A stretch of 64,000 nucleotides of DNA from Dactylosporangium roseum (GTDB lineage Bacteria; Actinomycetota; Actinomycetes; Mycobacteriales; Micromonosporaceae). The DNA lies in contig NZ_CP073721.1 of assembly GCF_025264685.1 (NCBI RefSeq), positions 3,773,001 through 3,837,000 on the forward strand, written 5' to 3'. A program made the position numbers and the translations under genes. Below are positions 41,482 through 52,282 of this stretch, in pieces. The first letter of the stretch is position 1; every line of letters begins with the position of its first letter. The notes below the pieces were generated by a model. The model saw nothing but the letters and a program-made list of their open reading frames with translations, was not told the DNA's origin and did no database searches.

Positions 41482-43662
41482 TCAGCGGTGGCGGTGCACC
41501 GTGAACACATGGGCCGGCTCGTACAGGGGATCGAGCCGGACCGCGTTGTGCTGTCCCCAGTCGAAGGTCGCGCCGGTGATCTCATCTCGCACCGTGAACC
41601 GCTCGTGCCAGTCGAAACCCAGCGCGGGCATGTCCAACGTCGTGTTACCCCACTGCACGTCGTGCGAATCCAGCGACACCACCACGAGGACGGTGTTGTC
41701 GCTGTCCGGGTCGCGCTTGGAGAAGCAGAGCAACCGCTCGTTGTCGATGCCGTGGAAGACGGTGTTGCGCAGCCAGTGCAGCGCCGGGTTGGCCTTGCGG
41801 ACCGCGTTGAGGCGGCGCAGGTACGGCGCCAGGGACTCGCCGTCGTGCTCCTTGCCGATCCAGTCGCGGGGCCGCAACTGGTATTTCTCGTTGTCGAGGT
41901 ACTCCTCGGAACCCGCCCGGGCCACGTGCTCGAACAGTTCGTAGCCGGCGTACATGCCCCACGACGGGCTGAGCAGGCTCGCCAGCACCGCGCGGGTCTT
42001 GAACATCGGTGGCCCGCCGTGCTGCAGGTGCTCGGGCAGGATGTCCGGCGTGTTCGGCCAGAAGTTGGGCCGCATGTGGTCGGCGGCGGCGATGAGCTCC
42101 CGCACGTACTCGCGCAGCTCCCACGCCTGCACGCGCCACGTGAAGTACGTGTACGACTGGCTGAAGCCGATCTTGCCCAGGCCGTGCATCATGGCCGGCT
42201 TGGTGAACGCCTCGGCCAGGAACAGCACGTCGGGGTCGACCGCCTTGACCTCGTCGATGAGCCAGTGCCAGAACCCCACGGGCTTGGTGTGGGGGTTGTC
42301 CACCCGGAAGATCTTCACGCCCTGCGCGACCCAGTGCAGCACGACCCGCAGGATCTCGGCCCGGATGCCCTCCGGGTCGTTGTCGAAGTTCAGGGGATAG
42401 ATGTCCTGGTACTTCTTGGGCGGGTTCTCGGCGTAGGCGATGCTCCCGTCGGCCCGCGTGGTGAACCACTCGGGGTGCTCGGTGACCCACGGATGGTCCG
42501 GCGCGCACTGCAGCGCGAGGTCCAAGGCGATCTCGACACCCGCGTCGCGGGCGGCGTCGACGAACGCCCGGAAGTCGTCGAGCGTGCCGAGATCGGGGTG
42601 GATCGCGTCGTGGCCGCCCTCCGCCGCGCCGATCGCCCACGGCGAACCGACGTCCCGCGGCCTGGCGACCAGCGTGTTGTTCGGCCCCTTGCGGTTGACC
42701 CGGCCGATCGGGTGGATCGGCGGCAGGTACACCACGTCGAAGCCCATGTCGGCGACCTGCCGCAGCCGCGGGACGGCGGTGCGGAACGTGCCGTGCGTGA
42801 CGGGCAGGTCGGCATCGTCGACGACCGCGCCCTCGGAGCGCGGGAAGAACTCGTACCACGCGGAGAACAGCGCCCGCTGCCGGTCGCACCAGATCGGCAG
42901 CGGCTCCGACCGGGTCACGTGCTGGCGCAGCGGGTGCCGCCACAGCACGTCGGCCAGCCCGAGGGCGGGGGAGACCCGGGCGAACAACGGGATGCCGGTG
43001 TCGGCGAGCGCCAGGGCCGCGCCGGTGACCCGGTCCCGCTCCCGCTCGGGCACGCCCTTGGCGGCGTCGTGCAGCAGCGCCGAACCCTCGGCCAGGTCGT
43101 TGGCGAGGTCCTCCAGACCCTGCCCGGCGGCGATCTTCTTCGAGACCGCGTCGTGCCAGGTGAGGTACGGGTCGCTGAACGCCTCGACGGCGAACGTCCA
43201 CCTGCCGACCGCGTCCGGGCGCACCTCGCCGAACCAGCGGTCGGTGCCCGGCGCGCCCGGCCGCATGCGGGCGAACGGCCCCTCCCGCCCGTCCGGTCCG
43301 ATGAGGACGACGTTGCAGCCCATCATCGCGTGGCCCTCGCGATAGGAGACGGCGGAGACCGGGACCCGCTCGCCGACGACGGCCTTGGCCGGGAACCGCC
43401 CGCCCTCGATCGACGGCGTGACCTGCTCGATCGGGAACCGCTGGCCGAGCCCGAGCTCGTCCCAGGGCCAGCCGGCGGCGGACCCGGCGGCACCGGCCGC
43501 CGCGTCCGCGGGCCGGGTGGACGCCCGGAAACTGGCGGCGGGCGACTCGGCCGTCTCCACGGTGTCCTGCGTGGCGAGGGCGACTTCGGTGTCGGTGGGT
43601 TTCGTCGTGGCGATCTCCGTCTTGAGGGCTTCGGGCGGGTGCTGCTCCGCGGGGTTACCCAT
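41482..43662 (-). CDS. glgE: Alpha-1,4-glucan:maltose-1-phosphate maltosyltransferase GlgE
   Basis: 726 residues, slightly longer than usual because of a 65-residue Ala/Thr/Glu-rich N-terminal extension. It transfers maltosyl units from maltose-1-phosphate to alpha-1,4-glucan. The GH13_3 barrel shows [18 protein letters not shown], the nucleophile Asp in [14 protein letters not shown], the acid Glu in [10 protein letters not shown] and [14 protein letters not shown]. The ATG at 43662 has GTGAGGA just upstream; a GTG 9 nt further upstream is an alternative. It is the first gene of the operon glgE-treS-mak-glgB. Confidence 0.95.
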   Translation of the reverse strand: MGNPAEQHPPEALKTEIATTKPTDTEVALATQDTVETAESPAASFRASTRPADAAAGAAGSAAGWPWDELGLGQRFPIEQVTPSIEGGRFPAKAVVGERVPVSAVSYREGHAMMGCNVVLIGPDGREGPFARMRPGAPGTDRWFGEVRPDAVGRWTFAVEAFSDPYLTWHDAVSKKIAAGQGLEDLANDLAEGSALLHDAAKGVPERERDRVTGAALALADTGIPLFARVSPALGLADVLWRHPLRQHVTRSEPLPIWCDRQRALFSAWYEFFPRSEGAVVDDADLPVTHGTFRTAVPRLRQVADMGFDVVYLPPIHPIGRVNRKGPNNTLVARPRDVGSPWAIGAAEGGHDAIHPDLGTLDDFRAFVDAARDAGVEIALDLALQCAPDHPWVTEHPEWFTTRADGSIAYAENPPKKYQDIYPLNFDNDPEGIRAEILRVVLHWVAQGVKIFRVDNPHTKPVGFWHWLIDEVKAVDPDVLFLAEAFTKPAMMHGLGKIGFSQSYTYFTWRVQAWELREYVRELIAAADHMRPNFWPNTPDILPEHLQHGGPPMFKTRAVLASLLSPSWGMYAGYELFEHVARAGSEEYLDNEKYQLRPRDWIGKEHDGESLAPYLRRLNAVRKANPALHWLRNTVFHGIDNERLLCFSKRDPDSDNTVLVVVSLDSHDVQWGNTTLDMPALGFDWHERFTVRDEITGATFDWGQHNAVRLDPLYEPAHVFTVHRHR

Positions 43663-43839
43663 GATCCTCACCGTATCGAATCCGCGCCGAGTTGGCAGGG
43701 TTGTCAGGTGTTGTCCGGTATCGCGGCCGGTTTCGCGGCCGGTTTCGCAACCGTCGTCGCGACCGTTGTCCCGGCTGCTGGCACGACTGTCGGCACTGTC
43801 GTCACGACCGGCCGGCAGGCGGCCGGCGCGTCACCGCCG

Positions 43840-45075
43840 CTACGGCTCGACGCGTTGACCCTTGCCGATGACCACGACGCCCCCGTCGGACACGGTGTAG
43901 CGCTGCCGGTCCCGGTCCAGGTCGACGCCGATCTCCATGCCCTCGGGCACGATGACGTTCTTGTCCAGGATGGCGTTGCGCACCACGGCGTGCCGCCCGA
44001 TGTCGACGCCCTCCATGAGCACCGCACCCTCGACGTGGGCCCAGGAGTGCACCCGGACGTTCGGCGAGACCACCGAGTTTTCCACCAGCGCGCCGGAGAT
44101 GACCGCGCCCGGGGAGATCATCGAGCCGACCGCGCGGCCGACCCGCTCGCCCCAGCCATGCACGAACTTCGCGGGCGGCCACGGGCTGTTGCCGGTGAAG
44201 ATCGGCCACTCGAAGTTGTACAGGTTGAAGATCGGCTGCACCGCGATGAGGTCCATGTTGGCCTCGTAGTACGAGTCGAGCGTCCCCACGTCCCGCCAGT
44301 AGCCGCGTTCGCGGTCCGAGCTGCCCGGCACGACGTTGTCGTTGAAGTCGTAGACGGCGGCTTCGTTCCTCGCCACGAAGAACGGGATGATGTCGCCGCC
44401 CATGTCGTGCTTGCTGCCCGGGTCCTGCGCGTCGCGGGTCACCGCGTCGATCAGCGCGTCGGTCGTGAACACGTAGTTGCCCATCGACGCGAAGATCTCG
44501 TCGGGGGAGTCCGGCAGGCCCCTGGCGTCCGTCGGCTTCTCCCGGAACGCGCTGATCTGCTGCCCGCCGGCGCCGACCTCGATGACACCGAACTGGTCGG
44601 CGGTAACCAGCGGCTGCCGGATCCCGGCCACCGTCGCCGCGGCACCCGACTCGATGTGCTGGCGCACCATCTGCTCCGGGTCCATCCGGTAGATGTGGTC
44701 CGCGCCGAAGACGATGACGTAGTCGGGCCGCTCGTCGTTGATGAGGTTCAGGCTCTGGTAGATGGCGTCGGCCGACCCGGCGAACCAGCGCGGGCCGAGG
44801 CGCTGCTGCGCCGGCACCGGCGTCACGTAGTTGCCGAGCAGCGTCGACATCCGCCAGGTCTTCGTGACGTGCCGGTCCAGCGAGTGCGACTTGTACTGCG
44901 TCAGCACGACCATCTTCAGATAGCCGCCGTTGGCGAGGTTGGACAGCACGAAGTCGATCAGCCGGTAGATCCCGCCGAACGGCACCGCCGGCTTGGCCCG
45001 GTCGGTGGTCAGCGGCATCAGCCGTTTGCCCTCGCCTCCGGCGAGGACGATCGCGAGGACCTTCTTGGCAGCCAT
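43840..45075 (-). CDS. glgC: Glucose-1-phosphate adenylyltransferase GlgC
   Basis: 411 residues. It makes ADP-glucose from glucose-1-phosphate and ATP. The nucleotide-binding N-terminus [15 protein letters not shown] (10-24), [19 protein letters not shown], the sugar-binding region FREKPTD and the C-terminal left-handed beta helix ([35 protein letters not shown]) are all present. It is divergent from glgA, with 61 bp between starts, so synthesis and use of ADP-glucose are probably co-regulated. Confidence 0.95.
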   Translation of the reverse strand: MAAKKVLAIVLAGGEGKRLMPLTTDRAKPAVPFGGIYRLIDFVLSNLANGGYLKMVVLTQYKSHSLDRHVTKTWRMSTLLGNYVTPVPAQQRLGPRWFAGSADAIYQSLNLINDERPDYVIVFGADHIYRMDPEQMVRQHIESGAAATVAGIRQPLVTADQFGVIEVGAGGQQISAFREKPTDARGLPDSPDEIFASMGNYVFTTDALIDAVTRDAQDPGSKHDMGGDIIPFFVARNEAAVYDFNDNVVPGSSDRERGYWRDVGTLDSYYEANMDLIAVQPIFNLYNFEWPIFTGNSPWPPAKFVHGWGERVGRAVGSMISPGAVISGALVENSVVSPNVRVHSWAHVEGAVLMEGVDIGRHAVVRNAILDKNVIVPEGMEIGVDLDRDRQRYTVSDGGVVVIGKGQRVEP

Positions 45076-45123
45076 GGCGCAGACGCTAAACGTGTCCGGC
45101 ATGTCGCGCCAGACGAACGGCAC

Positions 45124-45129
45124 TAAGGT
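45124..45129 (+). promoter_or_regulatory. -10 hexamer TAAGGT of glgA
   Basis: TAAGGT ends 7 nt before the glgA GTG, a leaderless arrangement in the 61-bp glgC-glgA divergent gap. Confidence 0.5.
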
Positions 45130-45136
45130 TTGGGAC

Positions 45137-46321
45137 GTGCGTGTAGACCTGCTTACTCGAGAGTATCCCCCGGACGTCTACGGCGGCGCGGGTGTGCATC
45201 TGGAGTACCTTGCGCGCGAGTTGCGCAAGCTCCCGCTGGACGTGCGCGTCCACTGCTTCGGCGGGCCGCGCGCCGAGGCCGGGGTCACCGGCTACGCCGA
45301 TCCGGCCGGCCTCGCCGGCGCCAACGCGGCCCTGCGCACCATGGGGGTCGGCCTGGAGATGGCCGCCGGCTGCGCCGGGACGAGCATCGTGCACAGCCAC
45401 ACCTGGTATGCGAACCTGGCCGGTCACACCGCCAAGCTGCTCTACGGCGTCCCGCACGTGGTCACCAGTCACAGCCTTGAGCCGCTGCGCCCCTGGAAGG
45501 CCGAGCAGCTCGGCGGCGGCTACGCGCTCTCGTCGTGGATCGAGCGGACCGCCGTCGAGGCCGCCGACGCCGTCATCGCCGTCTCCGCCGGGATGAAGGC
45601 CGACGTGCTGCGCGCCTATCCGGCCGTCGATCCCGACCGGGTCCACGTGGTCTACAACGGCATCGACACGGAGCAGTACGCGCCGGACCCGGCCACCGAC
45701 GTCCTGGAGCGCCTCGGCATCGACCCGCGGCGACCCTCCGTCGTCTACGTCGGGCGCGTCACGCGGCAGAAGGGGCTGCCGTATCTCCTGCGCGCTGCCC
45801 GCCACCTGCCACCGGACGTGCAACTGGTCCTGCTGGCCGGCGCGCCGGACACCCCGGAGATCGCCGCCGAGGTCACCGGCCTCGCCGGCGAGCTGCGCGA
45901 ACACCGCCAGGGTGTCGTGTGGATCCAGGAGATGCTGCCCAAGCACGAGGTGATCCAGGTCCTCAGCCACGCCACGCTGTTCGTCTGCCCGTCGATCTAC
46001 GAGCCGATGGGCATCGTCAACCTGGAGGCCATGGCCTGCCGGACGGCGGTCGTCGCCACCGCGACCGGCGGCATCCCGGAGGTCGTCGCCGACCGCGAGA
46101 CCGGCCTGCTCGTCCCGATCGACCAGGTCACCGACGGCTCCGGCACCCCGCTGGACGAGGCGAGGTTCGTCGCCGACCTCGCCGACGCCATGAACGAGCT
46201 GCTCGAGGAGCCGGCCCGCGCGGCCGAGTTCGGCCGGGCCGGCCGCCAGCGGGCCGTGGACCACTTCTCCTGGTCCGCGATCGCCGACCGCACGCTGGCG
46301 GTCTACCAGTCGGTCAGCTAA
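45137..46321 (+). CDS. glgA: GT4-family glycogen synthase / alpha-maltose-1-phosphate synthase
   Basis: 394 residues, the length of actinobacterial GT4 GlgA/GlgM rather than the longer GT5 enzymes. [19 protein letters not shown] opens the N-terminal Rossmann domain. [27 protein letters not shown] and [18 protein letters not shown] form the donor site of the second domain. In mycobacteria the equivalent protein uses ADP-glucose and glucose-1-phosphate to make maltose-1-phosphate for GlgE. The adjacent glgE operon supports that role here. The start GTG has TAAGGT 7 nt upstream. Confidence 0.92.
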   Translation: MRVDLLTREYPPDVYGGAGVHLEYLARELRKLPLDVRVHCFGGPRAEAGVTGYADPAGLAGANAALRTMGVGLEMAAGCAGTSIVHSHTWYANLAGHTAKLLYGVPHVVTSHSLEPLRPWKAEQLGGGYALSSWIERTAVEAADAVIAVSAGMKADVLRAYPAVDPDRVHVVYNGIDTEQYAPDPATDVLERLGIDPRRPSVVYVGRVTRQKGLPYLLRAARHLPPDVQLVLLAGAPDTPEIAAEVTGLAGELREHRQGVVWIQEMLPKHEVIQVLSHATLFVCPSIYEPMGIVNLEAMACRTAVVATATGGIPEVVADRETGLLVPIDQVTDGSGTPLDEARFVADLADAMNELLEEPARAAEFGRAGRQRAVDHFSWSAIADRTLAVYQSVS

Positions 46322-47081
46322 GCACGTGGTCCAGCACCAGGTGGGCGACCGCCTCGGGCTGCTCCACGTTGGCCAGGTGGGCCGCGTTCGGCACCACCGC
46401 CAGGCGGCTGCCGGCGATGCCGGCGTGGATGACCTCGCCGTGCTCCGGCGGGGTCGCCGGGTCGTCGGCGCCCGCGACCACGAGCGTCGGCGCGGTGATC
46501 CTCGACAGGTCGTCGCGCAGGTCCATCCCGGCGATCGCCTCGCAGCCGCCGGCGTAGCCCTCGGCCGGACTGGCGGCGATCATCGCCCGGAAGGGCGCGA
46601 CGCGGGCCGGTAGCGCCGCACGGTACCGCGGCGTGAACCAGCGGCCGAGGACCGCGTCGGCGATGCTGCCCATGCCCCAGGAACGCACCTGCCCGGCCCG
46701 GGTCAGCCAGCCGTCGGCCGGCGGCAGGTGCGCCGCGGTGCAGATCAGCACCAGCCGCTCGATGCGCTCCGGCGCGTGCGCGGCCAGCCACATCCCGACC
46801 ATCCCGCCGAGGGAGAGCCCGCAGTACGACGCCCGCTCGATGCCCAGCCGGTCGAGCAGCGCCAGCACGTCCCGTCCCAGATCCTCGATGCGGTACGGGC
46901 CGGGCGGCACCGGCGACCCGCCGTGCCCGCGATGGTCGAACCGGACCACCCGCAACCGCTCGGCGAACGCCGGAAGCTGGGGACGCCACATGTCGAGGTT
47001 GCTGCCGAGCGGCCCACCGAGCAGCAGGGTCGGCGCCCCGAGGCGGCCGCTGGTGCGCTGGAACAGCGTCGTTGCCGTCAC
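46314..47081 (-). CDS. Alpha/beta-fold hydrolase (3-oxoadipate enol-lactonase-like)
   Basis: 255 residues from a GTG with AAGGA upstream. The nucleophile elbow is GLSLGGMVG (Ser near residue 92), the acid Asp is in VVAGADDPATPPEHG and the His in PNAAHLANVEQPEAV. The sequence resembles PcaD-type enol-lactonases, but no other protocatechuate genes are near, so a general esterase or hydrolase call is safer. It converges on glgA with an 8-nt overlap. Confidence 0.88.
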   Translation of the reverse strand: MTATTLFQRTSGRLGAPTLLLGGPLGSNLDMWRPQLPAFAERLRVVRFDHRGHGGSPVPPGPYRIEDLGRDVLALLDRLGIERASYCGLSLGGMVGMWLAAHAPERIERLVLICTAAHLPPADGWLTRAGQVRSWGMGSIADAVLGRWFTPRYRAALPARVAPFRAMIAASPAEGYAGGCEAIAGMDLRDDLSRITAPTLVVAGADDPATPPEHGEVIHAGIAGSRLAVVPNAAHLANVEQPEAVAHLVLDHVLS

Positions 47082-47281
47082 GGCATCCTTCTATCACTGT
47101 TCGGGTCGGCAGCGCCAAGCCGGTGACGGTAAGGTGATGAAGGGCAGTGCGCCTGCCCGAGCCACACGCCGCCCGCGCGGCGGCACGGCCAAGAGGCCTC
47201 GACTCAGCGCATCCACCTTTCCGTGACGGTTGGCGGGTGCGGTGCTCGTGTTGATCGGGAGCGGCCCCGCCGGAAGGCGTG

Positions 47282-49627
47282 ATGGCGATGTTCGAACGAT
47301 TCACCGACCGGGCCCGCCGGGTCGTCGTCCTGGCCCAGGAAGAGGCCCGGATCCTCAACCACAACTCCATCGGCACCGAGCACGTCCTGCTCGGACTGCT
47401 CCACGAGGGTGAGCGCGCCGGGGAGGGCGGGGAGCCCGGAGCCGCCACCGATGCCCTGCGCCACCTCGGCATCTCCCTCGACGCCGTCCGCCGCGAGGTC
47501 GAGGACATCGTCGGCACCGGGCGGCAGGCGCCGGGCGGGAGCATCCCGTTCAGCCCCCGGGCCAAGAGGGTCATCGAGCTCGCCCTGCGCGAGGCGCTCC
47601 AGCTCGGCCACGACCACATCGGCGCCGAGCACATCCTGCTCGGTCTCATCCGCGAGGGCGAAGGCGTCGCCGTGCAGATCCTGATCCGGCTCGGCGCCTC
47701 CCTCGGCGCGGTCCGGGCGCAGGTCGTGCGGGCCTTGTCGGGGCACCCGTCGCTGGACGACGCGGCGCCCGCGGCGGCGTCCCCGGCGGCGTCGCCGACC
47801 GGCAGCCCCGTCCTCGACCAGTTCGGGCACAGCCTCACCGACGCCGCCCGGGCCGGCGACCTCGACCCGGTCATCGGCCGCGACGCCGAGATCGAGCGGG
47901 TCGTGCAGGTGCTGTCCTGCCGGCGCAAGAACAACCCCGTCCTGACCGGCGCGGCCGGCGTCGGCAAGACCGCCGTCGTCGAGGGCCTCGCCCAGCGGAT
48001 CGTCGCCGGGACCGTCCCCGCCGCGCTCGCCGGCAAGGTGCTGTACTCGCTCGACCTCGGCTCACTCGTCGCCGGGGCCCGCTACCGCGGCGACTTCGAG
48101 GAGCGCCTGCGCAAGGTGATCAAGGAGATCCGCACCCGCGGCGACGTCATCGTGTTCATCGACGAGCTCCACACCCTCGTCGGCGCCGGCGCGGCCGAGG
48201 GCGCCATCGACGCCTCGTCGCTGCTCAAGCCGCTGCTCGCCCGCGGCGAGCTGCGGACCATCGGCGCGACGACCCACGAGGAGTACCGCCGGTACGTGCA
48301 GCGGGACGCCGCCCTCGACCGGCGCTTCCAGCCGGTGGAGGTCGCCGAGCCGACGCCCGCGCAGGCGCTGGAGATCCTGCGCGGCCTCCGGGAGCGGTAC
48401 GAGACGTTCCACGGCGTCTCCTACAGCGACGCCGCGCTCGAGGCGGCCGTGTCGCTCGGCGGCCGGTACGTGCCGGACCGCCACCTGCCGGACAAGGCGA
48501 TCGACCTGCTCGACCAGGCGGGCGCGCGGGTGCGGCTCGGCGGCGGATCGGCCCCGGCCGGCCGGGACGGTGCCGGCCAGGATCACGTCGATCAGGACCA
48601 TGTGGCGTCGGTGGTCGCCCAGTGGACCGGCATCCCGGTGCAGCGGCTCACCGAGGGGGAGACCACCCGGCTCCTGCGCATGGAGGACGAGCTGCACCGG
48701 CGCCTCGTCGGGCAGGACGCCGCCGTCCGGGCCGTCGCCACGGCCGTCCGCCGGGCCCGCGCCGGCCTCGCCGACCCGCGCCGCCCGACCGGCTCGTTCA
48801 TCTTCGCCGGACCGTCCGGCGTCGGGAAGTCGTCCCTGGCGAAGGCGCTCGCCGAGGTACTCTTCGGCGGCGCGGACGCGCTGATCCAGTTGGACATGTC
48901 CGAGTTCCACGACCGGTACACGGTGTCCCGGCTGGTCGGTGCGCCACCCGGATACGTCGGCCACGACGACGGCGGTCAGCTCACCGAACGGGTGCGCCGC
49001 CGGCCGTGCTCCGTCGTGCTGTTCGACGAGATCGAGAAGGCCCACCCCGACGTCTTCCACACCCTGCTGCAGATCCTCGAGGACGGCCGGCTGACCGACG
49101 GCCAGGGCCGGGTCACCGACTTCACGAACACCGTCATCGTCCTCACCACGAACCTGGGCACCCGCTTCGCCGCGACGGCCGGCTTCGGCGACCTGGCGTC
49201 CTCCGCGGCGCAGGAAGCGGTGCGGGACCTGCGGCAGCACTTCCGGCCCGAGTTCCTCAACCGGATCGACGAGACCGTCGTCTTCGACCCGCTCACCACC
49301 GCCGACCTGCTGCGGATCGTCGACCTCCTGGTCGAGCGGGTCGCCGCGCGGCTCGCCGCGCGCGGGGTGACCCTGGCGCTGACGGCGGCGGCGCGGTCGC
49401 GGCTGGCGGCGGCCGGCCACGACCCGCGTCTCGGCGCGCGGCCGCTGCGCCGCGCCGTGCGGCGGGAACTGGAGGACGAGCTCTCGACGCGGATCCTGCG
49501 CGACGAGCTGGCCGCGGGCCGGACGGTCCTGGCGGACGCCGGCCCGGACGGCCTGGTCCTGACCGTGTCGGGCGCGCCCGCTACAACACCAGCGCCGGAG
49601 CGTCCGACTCCTGTCCCGGCAGGATGA
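47282..49627 (+). CDS. ClpC-type AAA+ unfoldase paralogue lacking the middle (UVR) domain
   Basis: About 781 residues. The Clp N domain ([20 protein letters not shown]; 1-150) precedes NBD1 with Walker [12 protein letters not shown], pore loop GARYRGDF and Walker [14 protein letters not shown]2 has Walker [28 protein letters not shown] and Walker [14 protein letters not shown]. Normal ClpC has a roughly 60-residue coiled UVR domain between [13 protein letters not shown] and the WTGIP segment; here only a short Gly/Asp-rich linker remains. The expected ClpP-docking L/I-G-F loop reads AGF. It is probably a second, specialised ClpC. Starts at 47279 or 47288 are possible. Confidence 0.88.
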   Translation: MAMFERFTDRARRVVVLAQEEARILNHNSIGTEHVLLGLLHEGERAGEGGEPGAATDALRHLGISLDAVRREVEDIVGTGRQAPGGSIPFSPRAKRVIELALREALQLGHDHIGAEHILLGLIREGEGVAVQILIRLGASLGAVRAQVVRALSGHPSLDDAAPAAASPAASPTGSPVLDQFGHSLTDAARAGDLDPVIGRDAEIERVVQVLSCRRKNNPVLTGAAGVGKTAVVEGLAQRIVAGTVPAALAGKVLYSLDLGSLVAGARYRGDFEERLRKVIKEIRTRGDVIVFIDELHTLVGAGAAEGAIDASSLLKPLLARGELRTIGATTHEEYRRYVQRDAALDRRFQPVEVAEPTPAQALEILRGLRERYETFHGVSYSDAALEAAVSLGGRYVPDRHLPDKAIDLLDQAGARVRLGGGSAPAGRDGAGQDHVDQDHVASVVAQWTGIPVQRLTEGETTRLLRMEDELHRRLVGQDAAVRAVATAVRRARAGLADPRRPTGSFIFAGPSGVGKSSLAKALAEVLFGGADALIQLDMSEFHDRYTVSRLVGAPPGYVGHDDGGQLTERVRRRPCSVVLFDEIEKAHPDVFHTLLQILEDGRLTDGQGRVTDFTNTVIVLTTNLGTRFAATAGFGDLASSAAQEAVRDLRQHFRPEFLNRIDETVVFDPLTTADLLRIVDLLVERVAARLAARGVTLALTAAARSRLAAAGHDPRLGARPLRRAVRRELEDELSTRILRDELAAGRTVLADAGPDGLVLTVSGAPATTPAPERPTPVPAG

Positions 49628-50615
49628 CGATCTCCTCGGGCTTGCAGGTGCGGGTCGCGGCCTCGCCGTCGATCCGCACCTCGTAGCCGGTCGGCGGGCC
49701 GCCCGGCCCCCAGCGGGCGCCCACGACGGTGCCCTCCGCGCGTGGACTGCTGCCCACGGTCCGCACGCGGGTGCCGGGCGCGTGCCCGTCGTCGGCGATC
49801 ACCAGCAGGGCGTCGAGCACCTGCCGCACCCCCGCCCAGGGCGCCCTGACGACGAACGGCTCGCCGGCGGCGTCCTCCCCGGGCGTGACGAACGCGCGGT
49901 AGGCCAGCACCAGCAGGTCGGCCTCGTACCGCACCCGCCACTCCCGGTCGTGCTGAGCCTTCACCAGGGCGGCCTCGATCCGCCGCCACCGTTCGGCGAC
50001 CCCGCCGTCGAGGACCCGCCGGGCGGCGCGGTCGAGATCCGCGCAGACCGCGTCGACGGCGGTCTCCTCACCGAGCTCGGCGGTCCAGGCGAGGTCGAGC
50101 GCCGCCGGCACCAGCCCCGGGCTGTCGTCGGCGACGACGAGATACACGAGCGCGAGCAGCTCGGCCCGCCGCTCCCCGGCGTAGAACGCGTCGTCGAGCC
50201 CCGGCGGGAACCGCTCGACGAGGTGCTCGGCCCGGCCGCCGGGCAGCCGCCCGGCCCGCCGCGCGTCGGCGAGCTTGACCTCGGCCCCGCGCGCCTCCCG
50301 GGACACGATCGTCCACCGCTCCCCGTGGCCGATCCACGCCGGATACACGGTCCGGCCCGCGTTGCCGAGCGTCTCCCCGGCCCGCAGGCGGGCGGCCTTG
50401 ACCTGCCGTGCCGCGACGGAATATGCCACACCGGCCTGCGCGGCATGCGCCCGCACCGCGCGCCGCCGGGCCCGGTCCGGTCGCGGTTTCCGGCCGGGCC
50501 GCTTCGGGATGCTCCCCCCGGAGGGGGACTGCGCGGCGCCCTGTCCGGGATCGTCTGCGGGATCGTCTGCGGGGTCGCCTGCGGCAGGGGTGCCCTGCGG
50601 TGTTTCCTCGGCCAT
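49581..50615 (-). CDS. Protein of unknown function
   Basis: 344 residues from an ATG with GGAGGA 6 nt upstream. The first 60 residues are low-complexity (Asp/Pro repeats, then a basic RPGRKPRPDRARRRAVR stretch). A helical region follows (ERRAELLALVYLVVADDSPGLV). The C-terminal roughly 60 residues look like a small beta barrel (EGTVVGARWGPGGPPTGYEVRIDG) ending KPEEIVIL. The basic N-terminus hints at nucleic-acid or ribosome contact. I recognise no family. It overlaps the end of the clpC-like gene by 47 nt tail to tail. Confidence 0.7.
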   Translation of the reverse strand: MAEETPQGTPAAGDPADDPADDPGQGAAQSPSGGSIPKRPGRKPRPDRARRRAVRAHAAQAGVAYSVAARQVKAARLRAGETLGNAGRTVYPAWIGHGERWTIVSREARGAEVKLADARRAGRLPGGRAEHLVERFPPGLDDAFYAGERRAELLALVYLVVADDSPGLVPAALDLAWTAELGEETAVDAVCADLDRAARRVLDGGVAERWRRIEAALVKAQHDREWRVRYEADLLVLAYRAFVTPGEDAAGEPFVVRAPWAGVRQVLDALLVIADDGHAPGTRVRTVGSSPRAEGTVVGARWGPGGPPTGYEVRIDGEAATRTCKPEEIVILPGQESDAPALVL

Positions 50616-50842
50616 CACGAGTCCTCCGGCGTCGACCCACGCTCGCACCGATCGGACGGCGAGACTCCCGCCGGGCATCCTGCACCGATGCGCTGAGTCG
50701 GGGACTCTTGGCCTCGTGCACGGCCGGCGTGGGCGGCCGTGGCGGGCGCGGGCAGGCGCACTGCCCGAGGCCAGGATACCGCGTCCCGCCGCCACCCCGC
50801 AGCAGGGCGACGGCGGGCCGTGCGGAGGTGGCGATCGCCCGC

Positions 50843-52282
50843 TCAGAGCGTGACGAGCGACCGGACGGCGAGGGCCGACCCGACGACCAGCACGAGTGCC
50901 GCGGTCCCGATGGGTGCGAGGCGGGTGAGCCGGGCCAGTCGATCACCGAGCCGATCACCGAGCCGATCACCGAGCCGATCACCCGGCCGGAGCCTGCCCG
51001 CCCACCGGTCGCGGACCTTGATCAGCACCAGGCCGGCGGCGGTGAGGACGGCGGCCATGCCCAGACCGTACGCGAGCACCAGCAGCACACCGAACCACGT
51101 GCGCCCCAGGCCGACCGCCCCGAGGAGGACGACGAGCGCCGACGGGCTGGGCACCAGGCCACCCGCGACACCCATCCCCACGATCGCGAGCCGGCCGGGT
51201 CGCCCGCCGTGGTCGTGCGAATGGGAGTGGTCGTGCGAATGGGAGTGGGTGTGGGGGTGCGCCGGCCGCCGCCGGCGGGACAGCAGCATTCCCAGGCCCA
51301 CCGCCGCCACCAGCACACCGCTCGTCACGCCCAGCCAGCCGAGCACCGTCTCGCCGGCCAGGCCGGCCGCCGTCGTCAGCAGCAGGCCCAGCACCAGCAC
51401 GCCGCCGGTATGGGTCAGCGTCACCGTGGCGCCCACGGTCAGGGCGTCACGCGGGCGGCCGCGCCGGCCGGCGAGGTACGCGGCCATCACCGTCTTGCCG
51501 TGGCCCGGCAGCGCGGCGTGCGCGCCGCCCAGCACCAGGGCCAGCAGCACCGCGAGGACGCCGACCCACGGGGTCAGCTCGCGGGTGCCGGCCCAGCCGC
51601 GCAGCGTCGCCTCCGCGCGGCCCAGCGGGCCCGGGAGGACGGGGGCCGCGGCCGCGGTGCCGCCGGGGGAGGCGACGGTGCTGCCGCCCGGCTCCACCGT
51701 CAGCCGCGCCGACCGTACGTCCGGCGGGGAGCTCAGCAGGTCGCCGGGGTAGCCGCGCAGCCCGTCGCTGCGGCTCGTGGCGGGCAGCGACGGCGACACC
51801 AGGTGTACCCCCGAAGCCGTCGCCGTCAGCTCACGCCACCCCACCCGGTCGGTCCGGTATCGATTCTCCACGTCCACGGTGGACGGTGACGTCAGCGGGG
51901 CGGGTGCGGACAGCGTGCACTCGAGGCGGCTGGTCCGCAGCCCGGCGCTGCCGTCGGTGTAGGTGTACGACGAGGTCTCGACCGTCCAGGCCAGCGGCGC
52001 GCCACCGACCCGCACCGAGAAGGCCCCCGCCAGGGCCGAGCATTCCCGCGCGGCCCAGGCCGGCGCGCCCATCGAGTCCACTGTGGACTGTTCCTGGAGC
52101 GTCGGCAGCTCGGCGAGGTCCACGAGGGCCAGCACGTCGACCCGGGACGGGTGGAACGTCAGCGCGCCGAGCTGGTTGACGGAGAAGTTGCCGAGCGGGT
52201 GGGCGTGCGCGGAGCCGGGTGCTAGGAGCGCGCCGGCCACGACCGCGGCAGCGGTACCGAGGAGCACGAGCAGGCGGCGCAT
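50843..52282 (-). CDS. NicO-type nickel/cobalt exporter-like membrane protein
   Basis: 479 residues. A signal peptide (about 1-28, ending SAHAHPLGNFS) leads to an extracellular domain of about 190 residues (HPSRVDVLALVDLAELPTLQE). Then come six or seven helices with GGAHAALPGHGKTVMAAYLAG, the RcnA/HupE/UreH signature. A His-rich loop (HPHTHSHSHDHSHSHDHGG) probably binds metal. The C-tail carries GDRL repeats. It is the last gene of the DUF4331-TPR-NicO unit, and its ATG overlaps the TPR stop (TGATG). Confidence 0.9.
   Translation of the reverse strand: MRRLLVLLGTAAAVVAGALLAPGSAHAHPLGNFSVNQLGALTFHPSRVDVLALVDLAELPTLQEQSTVDSMGAPAWAARECSALAGAFSVRVGGAPLAWTVETSSYTYTDGSAGLRTSRLECTLSAPAPLTSPSTVDVENRYRTDRVGWRELTATASGVHLVSPSLPATSRSDGLRGYPGDLLSSPPDVRSARLTVEPGGSTVASPGGTAAAAPVLPGPLGRAEATLRGWAGTRELTPWVGVLAVLLALVLGGAHAALPGHGKTVMAAYLAGRRGRPRDALTVGATVTLTHTGGVLVLGLLLTTAAGLAGETVLGWLGVTSGVLVAAVGLGMLLSRRRRPAHPHTHSHSHDHSHSHDHGGRPGRLAIVGMGVAGGLVPSPSALVVLLGAVGLGRTWFGVLLVLAYGLGMAAVLTAAGLVLIKVRDRWAGRLRPGDRLGDRLGDRLGDRLARLTRLAPIGTAALVLVVGSALAVRSLVTL
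50941..50983 (+). repeat. 12-nt tandem repeat in the C-terminal coding region of the exporter
   Basis: About 3.6 units of GATCACCGAGCC encode repeated GDRL on the minus strand. The repeat is in frame, so length changes would be tolerated. Confidence 0.8.

Noticed and set aside
47082..47278. HspR (HAIR) or CtsR-type operator upstream of the clpC-like gene
   Set aside because: I searched by eye for CTTGAGT/ACTCAAG-type repeats and found none.
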